From Alteraurantiacibacter aquimixticola (lineage in GTDB: Bacteria > Pseudomonadota > Alphaproteobacteria > Sphingomonadales > Sphingomonadaceae): 64,000 bases of DNA. Positions 8,529 through 17,271 of this stretch are shown here, piece by piece; positions within the stretch are counted from its first letter, which is position 1; each line of letters opens with the position of its first letter. The translations under genes and the position numbers were made by a program. The notes under the pieces are model-generated. The model did not search any database, was not told where the DNA came from, and saw only the letters and a list, made by a program, of their open reading frames with translations. The DNA lies in contig NZ_SSHH01000001.1 in NCBI RefSeq assembly GCF_004965515.1, positions 437,280 through 501,279 of the forward strand, written 5' to 3'.

Positions 8529-9602
8529 CTACCCCGTACGTTGTGTGGCAATGTTCAATTTCGGGTGAGGGGCGTCCGCCGTGCTGCGCGGCTTGATGCG
8601 CCGCGAGGCCCATCGCCCCAGGCGGTCGGTCAGCGGCAGTGGCACGAGCCGCAGGACGGACGGGTTCTCGAGGATAATCCCGGCGGCCTGCCGCCATTGT
8701 CCTGCCTTCACATGGTCGACGAAATGGACGAACCCGAGTGCCGTGCGCACCGAGTGCTTCCTGGCGCGGAAAGCGCGCTTTTCTTCGGGAGAAGCACTGC
8801 CAAGGGCCTGTTCCACTTCGCTCGTGACGAGCGATATCTGGTCGATATTCGCCTGCGAAAGCCGGTGTGAGATCGAGGTCGAATGCTTGCGGTAAAAGTA
8901 GCCGGGCAAGGCGGCCAGCCGGTAACGCATGCCCGCCATCAGCATCTGCAGCACCAGCAGGTCGTCCTCGCCGATGCGCAGCCTTTCGTCATAGCGAATC
9001 CCGGCTTCGCGAAGCGAGCTGAGCCGGAAGACCGGTTTGAGGAAGCCGAGATTGGGCCTTCGGCTGAACATCCGGGTCGCGTTCAGATATTTGGTCAGGG
9101 TCAGCCATTCGCGGCTGCCCGCCTTGTGCCGCCGCAGGTAACGCGAAGGCGGCGTGACATTGTCATTATCGAAAACGATCAGGTCATCGGCAATCAGGTC
9201 CGCCTGGTCCGCCTCGGCCATCTCGACGAGCTGGCGGAGCCGGTCCGGTGCGTAGAAATCGTCGGCATCGAGAACGGCAAACCACTCGCCGCGCGCTGCG
9301 TCCAGCGCAGCATTCCGCGCCGCAGCCGGGCCGCCATTGCTCTCCATGGACAAGGCCCGGATCCGCGCCTCATCGCGCGCGAGCCGCCGGGCGAGTTGTG
9401 CGGTGCCATCGCTCGATACGTCATCGACGATGATAACTTCCACCGGAACGCCTTGGTCCAGCGCGGACGCAACCGCCTCTTCGAGGAAGTCCTCGCAATT
9501 GTACGCCGCAATCGCGACCGAGACCAGCGGCGCTGGCTTCCCGGCGGAACTGTCGCGCGTCTCCACCAAGGGCGCAGTGCGGGATGGCGGGGCTTCAGTC
9601 AT
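8529..9602 (-). CDS. Glycosyltransferase family 2 (ExoO-like)
   Basis: 357-residue GT-A glycosyltransferase. Landmarks are VSVAIAAYNCEDFLEEAV, VIIVDDVSSDGT, NGGPAAARNAAL, the DXD-type VLDADDFYAPDR and the acceptor-side RIGEDDLLVLQ. It resembles the ExoO/ExoW group of succinoglycan enzymes and the gene at 14893. It is the first gene of the minus-strand set GT2-GT25-pyruvyl transferase-Wzx. ATG 9602 is chosen over an in-frame start at 9620. Two EPS-type inverted repeats lie upstream (9698-9713 and 9786-9801). Confidence 0.87.
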   Translation of the reverse strand: MTEAPPSRTAPLVETRDSSAGKPAPLVSVAIAAYNCEDFLEEAVASALDQGVPVEVIIVDDVSSDGTAQLARRLARDEARIRALSMESNGGPAAARNAALDAARGEWFAVLDADDFYAPDRLRQLVEMAEADQADLIADDLIVFDNDNVTPPSRYLRRHKAGSREWLTLTKYLNATRMFSRRPNLGFLKPVFRLSSLREAGIRYDERLRIGEDDLLVLQMLMAGMRYRLAALPGYFYRKHSTSISHRLSQANIDQISLVTSEVEQALGSASPEEKRAFRARKHSVRTALGFVHFVDHVKAGQWRQAAGIILENPSVLRLVPLPLTDRLGRWASRRIKPRSTADAPHPKLNIATQRTG

Positions 9603-9697
9603 GAACCCCGTGCTTGCCATTCGTCATGTTGCTCAAGCGGATCAATTGGTGCCCCAATCTTGGTTCTCGCAACGTAAACCAAGGCTATACTTGTTAA

Positions 9698-9713
9698 TTG
9701 TGCAATGCAACAA
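9698..9713 (+). promoter_or_regulatory. EPS-locus inverted repeat, site B
   Basis: TTGTGCAATGCAACAA, a near-perfect inverted repeat about 96 bases upstream of the glycosyltransferase start at 9602. It differs from site A at two positions and from site D at two. Confidence 0.6.
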
Positions 9714-9785
9714 TTCATCCTGCACGGGGCGCTTTCCGGCAGAGCGATGGCCTTCCTTCTCAACAATTTAGGGTAGGGAAGGCGA

Positions 9786-9801
9786 TTGCTGCGCTGCAAA
9801 A
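9786..9801 (-). promoter_or_regulatory. EPS-locus inverted repeat, site I (weaker)
   Basis: Read on the minus strand it is TTTTGCAGCGCAGCAA, keeping the GCARCAA half. It is 88 bases from site B in the same gap between the glycosyltransferase and phosphatase genes, and may be an accessory site. Confidence 0.42.
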
Positions 9802-9815
9802 TGTCCCAGAAGCGA

Positions 9816-10577
9816 TCAGATGGAGGCCTCGACCAGCCATTGCGCGGTCCCTTCAAGGCCAACAGCGGTCAACTTGCCGGTCTGGTAGGCGCCCGAGTCG
9901 ACATTGATCCGGTTGTGCCGGATTTCGGCCCCGTCATTCACGATCGAGTGGCCGTGAACGATCACCGCCCCGTGATCGACTTCGCTTTCCAGGAACTCAT
10001 CGCGGATGGTGAGCAGGTCGTCCGCACTCTGCCGGTGGAGCGGGATATAGGGACGCACGCCGGCATGGCAGAAGAAGTAGTCGCCCGACCGGGCGGATAG
10101 CGGGCGGTCTCGCAGCCAGTCGAGGTTTTCCTCGCCGATGCCCTTGGTAACCCGAAGCGCGAATGCTTCTGCGGACTCCCCGCTTTTCGGCGGCGCGATG
10201 TCGAAACTGCGTAGCGTCGTGTCGCCGCCATATCGCAGCCATTCTTCCTGCGCCTCGGCATTCCCTTCGGTGCAATCCAGCAAGGCGCTCTCATGATTGC
10301 CAAGCAAGACGCAAACCCTGTCCGATGCCTGGTCCAATAGGCGCAGCTTCTGCAGGACCTCGGCGGAATTGTCGCCGCGATCGAGGAAATCGCCCAGTAC
10401 GATGAGCCGCATGGGCATCCGCTTCCTCTTGGCGTGGTCCTCCCTGATCTTCGCCATGAGGCGGTTGAGCAGCTCGATGCTCCCGTGGACGTCGCCGATG
10501 GCATAGACACGCTCGCCAGTCCCCGCGCGCGGACCGAGGCCCAGCCGGCTGCGCATCGTGTATGGCATCCGCATCAT
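9816..10577 (-). CDS. Metallophosphoesterase, PPP-type phosphatase (EPS locus)
   Basis: 253 residues with the full PPP metallophosphatase signature: AIGDVHGS (Asp29, His31), VLGDFLDRGDNS, LLGNHES, FCHAGV and VHGHS. It should hydrolyse phosphoprotein or small phosphate esters using two metals in the cytoplasm. The frame runs further upstream, but ATG 10577 overlaps the upstream stop as TGATG, indicating coupling to the acyltransferase gene. A paralogue of similar length is at 50825. Its place in an EPS locus suggests control of a phosphorylated protein such as the tyrosine kinase at 23530, but this is an inference. Confidence 0.88.
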   Translation of the reverse strand: MMRMPYTMRSRLGLGPRAGTGERVYAIGDVHGSIELLNRLMAKIREDHAKRKRMPMRLIVLGDFLDRGDNSAEVLQKLRLLDQASDRVCVLLGNHESALLDCTEGNAEAQEEWLRYGGDTTLRSFDIAPPKSGESAEAFALRVTKGIGEENLDWLRDRPLSARSGDYFFCHAGVRPYIPLHRQSADDLLTIRDEFLESEVDHGAVIVHGHSIVNDGAEIRHNRINVDSGAYQTGKLTAVGLEGTAQWLVEASI

Positions 10578-11695
10578 CACCGCGACCGCCCCGTTGACGG
10601 ATTGTCGCGCGCGTCCGACGCGGAATAGGCCAGCATTCGCGGTTGCGTTCTTGTCCGCCACCAGTCCACGAACCGCCCGGGCAGGGCGTAGAACCAGCGC
10701 GCACCGATCGTTTCCAGGAGCGGCCGGAGGAGCAGGGACAATCCGATCGCCGCCGCGCCCATGGCGATTGCGCCCCAGATGGCAAATCCGGGCAAGGAGT
10801 CGGCGTCGGCACCGAGGGGGACGAACAGGCCCAACAACTGTGTGTGCGCAACATAGATTGTGAGCGTGTTACGTCCGAAGAACGCCAACACGGATTTCAC
10901 CATCGGGATGTAGCTCAGCGATATAGATCCAGCCAGTCCGGCGGCCAGACCGATGAGCGACATGACGGCGGTGACCCGTTGGGGGGCGTATCCCCACCGC
11001 AGCGCCAGGAACAAGGCGACATATGCTGCAGATGCCACGATCAGCGTGGCGCCCCAATGCTTGGCAACGCCCAGGATCAACGGCCCGCTATAAGCCCCGA
11101 AGAGGAAGTAGAAGGCGTAGTTGAGCGCTTTGGCATGTTCGACGGAGCGCACGGGCAGGGCGTCGATAGTCACCAGGATCGAAAGACCGAACGACAGGAC
11201 GAGTGCCGCGTTCTGGAACCTGCCCTGGCAAAGCTTGGCAACCACAAAATAGATCGCGAGTGCCCAGATGAACCAGAGGACCGCGTTGGGCCATGCAACA
11301 AGCGCGACCCAGCTGGAAAAAGCCTTGTCCGCTCCCAATGCAAGGGAGCGCAAGAAGCCGATCGTCGCCCACAGGACGTAAAGGTACCCAAGCAGGATTA
11401 CGCGCTTCTCAAGCAGTATCGGCCAGTCCCGGCTGAGCACCCGGGCGCTCAGCATGCCGGATATCGCAAAGAACAAGGGCATGCGGATGTAAGCGAAGAC
11501 ATCGTTGACCAGCCAGTATGTGGAATCGATATCCGTGACCAACTGTGCCGCGATCGACGCGTGGAACAGCACGACAAGCAGGATGGAAGATCCCCTGGCG
11601 ATATCGAGCCAGGCGATTCTGTCTCCCTTCGACGAGGTGGCATTCGTTAAAGCCGCCTTGCTTGCAGGGTGCTCAAGAGCCTCCGGATGCTGCAT
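10577..11695 (-). CDS. Acyltransferase 3 family membrane protein
   Basis: 372 residues with about ten membrane helices. The N-terminal motif RIAWLDIARGSSILLVVLFHA carries the family histidine, followed by RMPLFFAISGML. This is the Acyl_transf_3 family (ExoZ/OafA-like), which moves acetyl or succinyl groups onto extracellular or lipid-linked sugars. It heads a two-gene unit with the phosphatase. The assigned ATG 11695 lies inside an EPS-type inverted repeat (11687-11703), so either the mRNA has almost no leader or the real start is elsewhere. No other in-frame ATG, GTG or TTG occurs before the conserved domain. Confidence 0.85.
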   Translation of the reverse strand: MQHPEALEHPASKAALTNATSSKGDRIAWLDIARGSSILLVVLFHASIAAQLVTDIDSTYWLVNDVFAYIRMPLFFAISGMLSARVLSRDWPILLEKRVILLGYLYVLWATIGFLRSLALGADKAFSSWVALVAWPNAVLWFIWALAIYFVVAKLCQGRFQNAALVLSFGLSILVTIDALPVRSVEHAKALNYAFYFLFGAYSGPLILGVAKHWGATLIVASAAYVALFLALRWGYAPQRVTAVMSLIGLAAGLAGSISLSYIPMVKSVLAFFGRNTLTIYVAHTQLLGLFVPLGADADSLPGFAIWGAIAMGAAAIGLSLLLRPLLETIGARWFYALPGRFVDWWRTRTQPRMLAYSASDARDNPSTGRSR

Positions 11696-11703
11696 TGCAA
11701 CAT
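11687..11703 (-). promoter_or_regulatory. EPS-locus inverted repeat, site C
   Basis: On the minus strand the 17-mer is ATGTTGCAATGCAGCAT, identical to site E at 19405-19421. It covers the presumed start codon of the acyltransferase gene. Confidence 0.55.
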
Positions 11704-12141
11704 AGTATGTGTTCCAGGGCGCGTTTCAAAGCGGTTTTTGGCCCTTCTTGGCGGTTGATACGGATGGCGCGGCCTGCACAAAGCAGGAGCGTGAAATGCG
11801 CCGACGAGTATTCGAAAAGGGGCAAGCCGTTAAGGATCGCGGCGCGGTCGCGTTGCCTCCCGGCGATGTTTGTGCAACAGACGCCGCTTGGGAGATGCAT
11901 GCGTCCGATTGGTCGCGCGTCCACCAGCTGGAAGTCCGGTGCGCCTGTGCCGTCGGGTTTTGAAAGTTCCGCCGCGCGATCAAACCGAAGGTCGCAGGTG
12001 AAGCCGGAACAAACTCGCGACATCGGCGCAATTCGGGAAGCAACCCGATGGACCATGGCTGGCTGAAGAAGGTTGATTGGCTCCTACGAGGCGAATGGCA
12101 GGTTCGCGGGTTTCGAGCGTCACGGATCGGAAGAGCGTGCA
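11704..12141. other. Stretch without a confident gene
   Basis: Short open frames occur on both strands (up to 138 codons) but none has a convincing family match, ribosome site or export signal. A plus-strand frame at 11709-11963 includes MRRRVFEKGQAVKDRG, which faintly recalls small PilZ-type proteins, but the rest does not follow the domain. It may be a decayed gene or an upstream regulatory region. Confidence 0.4.
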
Positions 12142-12393
12142 ATGAGCAACAATGCCAAGCGACACATTGAAGGTCGCGGAAAAAACGTAGGTTCGCCTAG
12201 GGATTCCGAAACCGGATTGAAGCTATCTTCGGCGTCTTCGCAGAACGAGGAACTCGACGTGCCCGATGCCGCAGCAATTCCGTCTCACGTTTCAGGTGGC
12301 CAGCAGGCTTCGGGTATCCGCATTCGCTGGTGGGCCATCGGCGCTTTGGTGAGCCTCGCGCTCTGGTATGGCATCTATCTGATCATGACCTGA
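12142..12393 (+). CDS. Small single-helix membrane protein of unknown function
   Basis: 83 residues. The first 55 are hydrophilic and probably disordered. The C-terminal part WWAIGALVSLALWYGIYLIM is one membrane helix ending two residues before the stop, a tail-anchored layout. ATG 12142 has GGAAGAG just upstream. It is convergent with the sugar transferase gene. I do not recognise the family. Its location suggests an accessory of the EPS machinery, but nothing in the sequence proves that. Confidence 0.55.
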   Translation: MSNNAKRHIEGRGKNVGSPRDSETGLKLSSASSQNEELDVPDAAAIPSHVSGGQQASGIRIRWWAIGALVSLALWYGIYLIMT

Positions 12394-12462
12394 AGGACAG
12401 GGCTGAAAGCCTCGCTTCCTTCCACACCCACAAACAGCCGCTCCGTCGGGCCGCGGGCTGCT

Positions 12463-13257
12463 TCAGTAGCAGCCGCGCGAACCGAGAATGGCGGGGACTG
12501 TCCGTGCGCAGATGAACATGTCACCGACGAAGGTGTGCCGCCGCACATATTTCACATCGAGGCGTACGCGCTCCGAATAGCTCACATCGTTGCGGCCGCT
12601 GATCTGCCATAGCCCGGTCAGCCCGGGGCGCACCGCGCAATAGCGGCCGATATGGACGCCATAGCGGCTCACCTCATCCTGCACGATCGGGCGCGGTCCG
12701 ACGAAGGACATATGCCCCATCAGGATGTTCCAGAGCTGCGGCAATTCGTCCAGGCTGGTCCGGCGAAGGAAGTGCCCGATCGGCGTGATGCGCGGATCGT
12801 TACGCAGCTTCTGATCCTCCTGCCATTCGGCGCGGGCCTTCGGGTCGGTTGCCAGCAAGTGATCGAGCCGCGCTTGTGCGTCCACCACCATGGTGCGCAG
12901 CTTCAGGCAGGGAAACAATTCGCCATTCCTGCCGACACGCTGCTGGCAGAAAATCACGGGCCCGGGACTGGTCAGCTTCACCATCAGGACCAGCAGAAGC
13001 ATCAGCGGCGCGAAAACAATCGCCAATGTCAGGGCAAGGGTGAAATCGAACAGCCGCTTCGCATGATCGTCGGCCGTTCCGCGGGCATCCAGCCTTTCGG
13101 CGGCGCGCCGCGCCCTGGAGAGATCCGGAGTGTGCTTGGCAAGAGGCCAGATGACTTCCATGTCGAACCGGCCGACGCCGGTGGAGGCGTCCGAGACGAT
13201 GCGCCTTGCGATGCTTTTCCCGGAAACAGACTGAAAGCTGTGGTTCTGCACATTCAT
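12463..13257 (-). CDS. Undecaprenyl-phosphate sugar phosphotransferase (ExoY-type priming enzyme)
   Basis: 264 residues of the bacterial sugar transferase family, which loads the first sugar-1-phosphate onto undecaprenyl phosphate. After about 65 variable residues come [16 protein letters not shown] (membrane/re-entrant helix), [42 protein letters not shown] and the C-terminal [12 protein letters not shown]. It is the short monotopic form, without the N-terminal multi-helix domain of WbaP-type enzymes. ATG 13257 is supported by GAGGGAG nine bases upstream. An EPS-type inverted repeat lies 140 bases upstream. It is expected to start each repeat unit of the polymer. Confidence 0.92.
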   Translation of the reverse strand: MNVQNHSFQSVSGKSIARRIVSDASTGVGRFDMEVIWPLAKHTPDLSRARRAAERLDARGTADDHAKRLFDFTLALTLAIVFAPLMLLLVLMVKLTSPGPVIFCQQRVGRNGELFPCLKLRTMVVDAQARLDHLLATDPKARAEWQEDQKLRNDPRITPIGHFLRRTSLDELPQLWNILMGHMSFVGPRPIVQDEVSRYGVHIGRYCAVRPGLTGLWQISGRNDVSYSERVRLDVKYVRRHTFVGDMFICARTVPAILGSRGCY

Positions 13258-13690
13258 AATCGTAGCTCCCTCAACGAGCTGGATTCTGTCGACTGTCAGG
13301 ACCCTCGCAGTTGTCTGCTGATTGCGTAGAGAGTTACGAATCACCCCTGTTTATGAAGTATTAAGGTATGTGAACGCGGTGAATCGTCAACCGAAATTAT
13401 TGCGCTGCACAAATTTTTCCGGACGGCTGTGACACCGATGAAATTCCCATATGCCGCTGGTCTGGCACGTAAAACATGCTGGCAGGCGGCGTGAAGAGGG
13501 GGCGGGCAATTTGCCCGTCGATACAGCATCTTGTGCCAGAATAGGGCGTTTGCAGCGAGATGGCCGTTCTATCTGGCGCTGGCTGGCAGCCGCTTCCATC
13601 AGATTACCGGGGCAGCGAAGTCTCGCTCCGAATTCCTCGCTTTTATGCTGCAACTGCGTCGTCAAGTGAGCACTTGCCGCATGCGTTTTC
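13258..13690. other. Upstream region of the priming transferase gene
   Basis: 433 bases with no supported gene. It contains the regulatory repeat at 13397-13412 and a 13-base palindrome (GGGCAATTTGCCC, near 13502-13514). The palindrome could be part of a terminator for the minus-strand glycosyltransferase, but it lacks a T-run. Confidence 0.5.
13397..13412 (-). promoter_or_regulatory. EPS-locus inverted repeat, site H
   Basis: Minus-strand sequence TTGTGCAGCGCAATAA, one mismatch from TTGTGC-N3-GCARCAA, placed 140 bases upstream of the sugar transferase start. Confidence 0.52.
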
Positions 13691-14701
13691 TCAGGCCGTG
13701 GATTGCCTGGCGTTGCCCACCCTGCGCAGGGACCGCAGCAGCTCCATCCAGAAGCCGGCCGACCATGCGGCGTGCATGATTAACGCCGCTACGCCGGACC
13801 AGAGTGCGCACCACGAACGTTGTCGCGCCGCGATAGCCGCTCCGACCAGCAACGCTGCTACCACCCAGCAGGCGAGCGGCACCGCGAAGGCAGCCGAACC
13901 GGGCAGATGAAACGGAGCCAGTATCGCGGCAACGACCGCCGGTACGATCGTAAGCGGCAGCACCTGGCGAAGGCGGACAGGAGGCCGATGGCGCTTGATC
14001 GTCATCGCCCGGCCTTCGCCATAGCGAAGATATTGCGTCCATAGCCGCCTTGCCGAACGCCTGGGGAAGTAGGTGATTGCCAGCGGCGCTTCGAGCCAGA
14101 TGCGGGTGCCGCGGCGAGTGAGCCTGATGTCCAGCTCCGCATCTTCATTGGCGCGGAATCCCTCGCAATAGCCACCCACGGCCTGGAATTCGCTGACGGT
14201 CATGAGGGCGTGATGGCCATGTTCAACCCATCGGCCCGTGCCGACATGCCGATGCGCCGACCCGCCCGTTCCCAGCACGCTGTTCTGCGCCGCCGCTACA
14301 CCTTTCTGGAAACAGCCACGGTCCGCTTCCGTCACCATCGACACGACGACCGAGCCCGCACCGGTGCGGCTGGCGGCTTCGACAAGCGAGGTGACGTAAC
14401 CGGCGGGATAGCGGCAGTGCGCATCCACACGCACGAATTGACGATAGTCTCCGCCATATCGCTCAACCGCCAGGTTGATGCCCGCACTCTGGATCCGCTT
14501 CGGATTGTCGAGCAGGACAATTCGCGTGTCGCCCTGTGCAGCATCGCGGACGATCTGCTTGCTGCCATCGGTGCTGCCGCCATCGGCCACCACGATCAGG
14601 CCGCTACACGGATCGTCGGCAAGCGATTTCAGAAGGCCTGGAAGGTGTGCCTCCTCATTGAGGCAGGGAATGACGACCAGAACCGGCGCTTTTTCCTTCA
14701 T
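13691..14701 (-). CDS. Glycosyltransferase family 2, ExoA-like
   Basis: 336 residues. The GT-A core shows VVIPCLNEEAHLPGLL, VVADGGSTDGSKQIV, VRVDAHCRYP and the later ANEDAELDIRLTRRG, which resembles succinoglycan ExoA (a beta-1,3 glucosyltransferase). The C-terminal third has membrane helices (VLPLTIVPAVVAAILAPF and two more), as in membrane-anchored ExoA proteins. ATG 14701 is chosen because homologues begin just before the VVIPCLNEE strand and a GGGGG-rich site precedes it. It is divergent from the glycosyltransferase at 14893, with one regulatory repeat between. Confidence 0.87.
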   Translation of the reverse strand: MKEKAPVLVVIPCLNEEAHLPGLLKSLADDPCSGLIVVADGGSTDGSKQIVRDAAQGDTRIVLLDNPKRIQSAGINLAVERYGGDYRQFVRVDAHCRYPAGYVTSLVEAASRTGAGSVVVSMVTEADRGCFQKGVAAAQNSVLGTGGSAHRHVGTGRWVEHGHHALMTVSEFQAVGGYCEGFRANEDAELDIRLTRRGTRIWLEAPLAITYFPRRSARRLWTQYLRYGEGRAMTIKRHRPPVRLRQVLPLTIVPAVVAAILAPFHLPGSAAFAVPLACWVVAALLVGAAIAARQRSWCALWSGVAALIMHAAWSAGFWMELLRSLRRVGNARQSTA

Positions 14702-14766
14702 TTGCAGATGCTGCCCCCTGCGATTGACTGCCCCAAAACGAAACGGATGACGATCAAGTAGCTTGA

Positions 14767-14782
14767 TTGTGCGGTGCAACAA
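14767..14782 (+). promoter_or_regulatory. EPS-locus inverted repeat, site D
   Basis: TTGTGCGGTGCAACAA, in the divergent promoter region between the ExoA-like gene (start 14701) and the glycosyltransferase starting at 14893. Confidence 0.6.
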
Positions 14783-14892
14783 TGCGATTGTCACGCTCAA
14801 ATTGCTGAAAGGGTTGATCTACCCTGGGGACTTGGGCTTCGGCCTGCGTCCACCTCCGAGTTCTATGTTGCAGTAGCGAGCGAGGAGTCGAA

Positions 14893-15900
14893 GTGAGCAT
14901 TGGTGCCGATCCGAACCGCGGTATTGCCGTCATCATAGCTGCCTATAATGCGGCAGGTACGATCGGGCGGGCGGTGCGTTCGGCTCTCGCGGAGCCAGAG
15001 GTCGCGGAAGTTATCGTCATCGACGATTGCTCTTCCGACAAGACGGTTGAGGCAGCTCGGCTTGCGGATGACCAGTCGGGCCGTTTGCGCATTCTCACGC
15101 AGGACAGGAACGGAGGGCCGGCAGCAGCGCGCAATCGCGGATTCGCCGAAGCTTCCAGCCCCTTCGTGGCGGTGCTCGATTCCGATGATTTCCTTCTTCC
15201 CGGCCGCTTCAGCCGGCTGCTCGACCTCTCCGAGGCGTGGGACATTGCCGCCGACAATATCATGTTCGTCCTGCAAGGCGGCGAGGCGGGCCTTCCGCTG
15301 ACCAGCGCGTCAGCAGGGGCGGAGCGTGCCCTTACCCTTGCAGACTTTGTCGAGGCGAACATCTCGCGTTTCGGACGGCAACGGGCCGAACTCGGCTTTC
15401 TCAAGCCTGTCTTCCGGCGCAGCTTCCTGCAGCAGCATGGCCTCCTCTATGATTCCAGCCTGCGGCTGGGCGAGGACTTTGCCCTCTATCTGCGCGCCCT
15501 GATATCGGGTGCGCGGTTCCGGATTACCTCCGGCTGCGGTTATGTCGCTGTCGAGCGGCCGGATTCGCTCAGCGGCCAGCACCGGACCGAAGATCTCGCA
15601 GCCTTGCGCGATTCCGACAATGATCTGCTCGCCGGGATGGATCGCGGATCACCGGCCTATGCGTCGGTGCGCCGCCATCGCGATCACATTGCGCGGCGTT
15701 ATCTTTACCGGGCCTTCCTCGACGAGCGGCGGCGTGTCGGCATAGCGCGCGCCTTCCGTTCATATCTGGGCCGTCCCGGCGAGGTGCTGTCCATCCTCCA
15801 TTCCAACGCACTCGATCGCGCAGCGTCATGGCTGCGGCGGGTGCGGAGGCAGCGGCGGGCGGGGCAGGCATTGAGAACCCGCTACCTGATGGAGACCTGA
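14893..15900 (+). CDS. Glycosyltransferase family 2 (ExoO-like)
   Basis: 335 residues with VIIAAYNAAGTIGRAV, VIVIDDCSSDKT, NGGPAAARNRGF, VLDSDDFLLPGR and LRLGEDFALYLRAL. It is close in plan to the enzyme at 8529. It starts with GTG 14893, preceded by AGGAG at 14883-14887. It likely adds one residue of the EPS unit. It leads a plus-strand run into the polymerase, the export lipoprotein and two further genes. Confidence 0.87.
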   Translation: MSIGADPNRGIAVIIAAYNAAGTIGRAVRSALAEPEVAEVIVIDDCSSDKTVEAARLADDQSGRLRILTQDRNGGPAAARNRGFAEASSPFVAVLDSDDFLLPGRFSRLLDLSEAWDIAADNIMFVLQGGEAGLPLTSASAGAERALTLADFVEANISRFGRQRAELGFLKPVFRRSFLQQHGLLYDSSLRLGEDFALYLRALISGARFRITSGCGYVAVERPDSLSGQHRTEDLAALRDSDNDLLAGMDRGSPAYASVRRHRDHIARRYLYRAFLDERRRVGIARAFRSYLGRPGEVLSILHSNALDRAASWLRRVRRQRRAGQALRTRYLMET

Positions 15901-15981
15901 CATGTCTTGTCCCGGGGCAGCGACAATCGATCACCGCGGCGGCGCGGTGGACATGGTCTAGACGAGACTTGGAGAACGGCG

Positions 15982-17271
15982 TTGGCGGTTGGACATTACC
16001 GAGCGGAGCTGATCCCGAGACCCAGTCTCAGGAACGCCGACCTGCCTCTCTATGATGAGGCTTTCGCCTTCCTCGCTCTTACTTTCGTGCTGTTTGCGAT
16101 CAGTCTTGGCGCATTGGTTCCGGTATTGGTCGTCTTGCTGCTGGGGGCCTTCTTCGTGGTCCGGCCTGCGCAGGGCGCGCAGGCGCTGCTGTCCAACTGG
16201 ATAGTCCTCTTATTGCCGGCCTTCGCGCTGCTCTCGGTGGTCTGGTCGATCGAGCCGTCGACCTCCGCCTATTATGGCGTGCAGTATCTGCTGACCGCTA
16301 TCCTCGGCATATTGCTGGGCAGTTGCCTCGATAGCGAGAAGGCGCTCAACGGAATATTCGGCGCCTTCGCAATCTTCAGTGTCGCCAGCATGATTTTCGG
16401 CCAGACGGTGAGCTGGGGCGGAACCGGCACGGCTTTCGCAGGCCTGGTCGCCTCGAAGAATTCGATGGGTGATATCGCTGCAATTGGCGCACTTGCTTCG
16501 CTGGCGTTCCTATTCCGGATGATCGGCCGTAGGTGGGTACTGACGTCTGCCGCCGCCGCAGTGGTCCTGTTGCTGCAGCTTTTCCAGGTCGGCGCATCGC
16601 AATCCTCAGGCGCGGTCATCAGTGCGGGACTGGGCATCGGCGTATTCGCCGTTCTCGGGGCGTCGAGGGCCATCCCGGGGCAATATCGCGTCCTTCTCGG
16701 CCTTGTCGGCCTCGCCACGATCTTCATCCTGTTCGTCCAGCGCGACTTGTGGTTCGAGCCGCTGATGACCTGGATCATGGAGGCTTTCGGCAAGAGCCCG
16801 ACGCTGACCGGCCGAACTCCGATCTGGGAGCATGGGCAGCGGCTGGTCGCCGAACGCCCGGTATTCGGGCTGGGTTTCTCGGCCTTCTGGCTGCATGGGA
16901 ACCTCGATGCGGAAGGCATCTGGCGCAGCATGGGTATCGGCAACAGGTCCGGCTTCAACTTCCACAACACGCCGCTCGAGCTGCTGGTGCATCTTGGCTA
17001 TGTCGGGCTCATCCTGTTCGCGGCGGTGTTCCTGTTCGCCCTGGTGAAACTGGTAGCCGTATCCGTTTCGCGTCCCACGCTGCCGCTGATGTTCTGGGCC
17101 AGCTTCATGGTCTACCAGGTAACGCGGATGTACGCGGAATCGCGCGGGCTCAAGCTCTTCGATTACGGCACGGTCCTGCTCTTTGCGGCCATGGCGATGG
17201 GGCTGCGCTACGCGCTCCAGCCTCCCGAAACGAACTCTTCCAGACCAGCGATCAAATACAGGGGATCCTGA
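15982..17271 (+). CDS. O-antigen ligase/Wzy-type polymerase (ExoQ-like)
   Basis: About 429 residues with ten or more hydrophobic helices and a Wzy_C-type periplasmic loop: TLTGRTPIWEHGQRLVAERP, then GFNFHNTPLELLVHLG with the conserved histidine. It should polymerise lipid-linked EPS units in the periplasm. The reading frame is open from TTG 15907, but TTG 15982 has GGAGA seven bases upstream and is preferred; no ATG exists near the N-terminus. The stop overlaps the next gene as TGATG. Confidence 0.85.
   Translation: MAVGHYRAELIPRPSLRNADLPLYDEAFAFLALTFVLFAISLGALVPVLVVLLLGAFFVVRPAQGAQALLSNWIVLLLPAFALLSVVWSIEPSTSAYYGVQYLLTAILGILLGSCLDSEKALNGIFGAFAIFSVASMIFGQTVSWGGTGTAFAGLVASKNSMGDIAAIGALASLAFLFRMIGRRWVLTSAAAAVVLLLQLFQVGASQSSGAVISAGLGIGVFAVLGASRAIPGQYRVLLGLVGLATIFILFVQRDLWFEPLMTWIMEAFGKSPTLTGRTPIWEHGQRLVAERPVFGLGFSAFWLHGNLDAEGIWRSMGIGNRSGFNFHNTPLELLVHLGYVGLILFAAVFLFALVKLVAVSVSRPTLPLMFWASFMVYQVTRMYAESRGLKLFDYGTVLLFAAMAMGLRYALQPPETNSSRPAIKYRGS

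Noticed and set aside
12135-12152. GTGCAATGAGCAACAA around the start of the small membrane protein
   Set aside because: It resembles the EPS site, but the second half is shifted by an inserted base and it coincides with start-codon sequence.
13458-13477. Sigma-54-like element (TGGCAC followed by a downstream TGC) before the priming transferase gene
   Set aside because: The GG to GC distance is two bases too long for a -24/-12 promoter and it is on the wrong strand for the gene.
14861-14876. Another possible EPS repeat site (ATGTTGCAGTAGC) just before the gene at 14893
   Set aside because: Only one half matches and the spacing is broken; it is adjacent to the ribosome site and likely chance.
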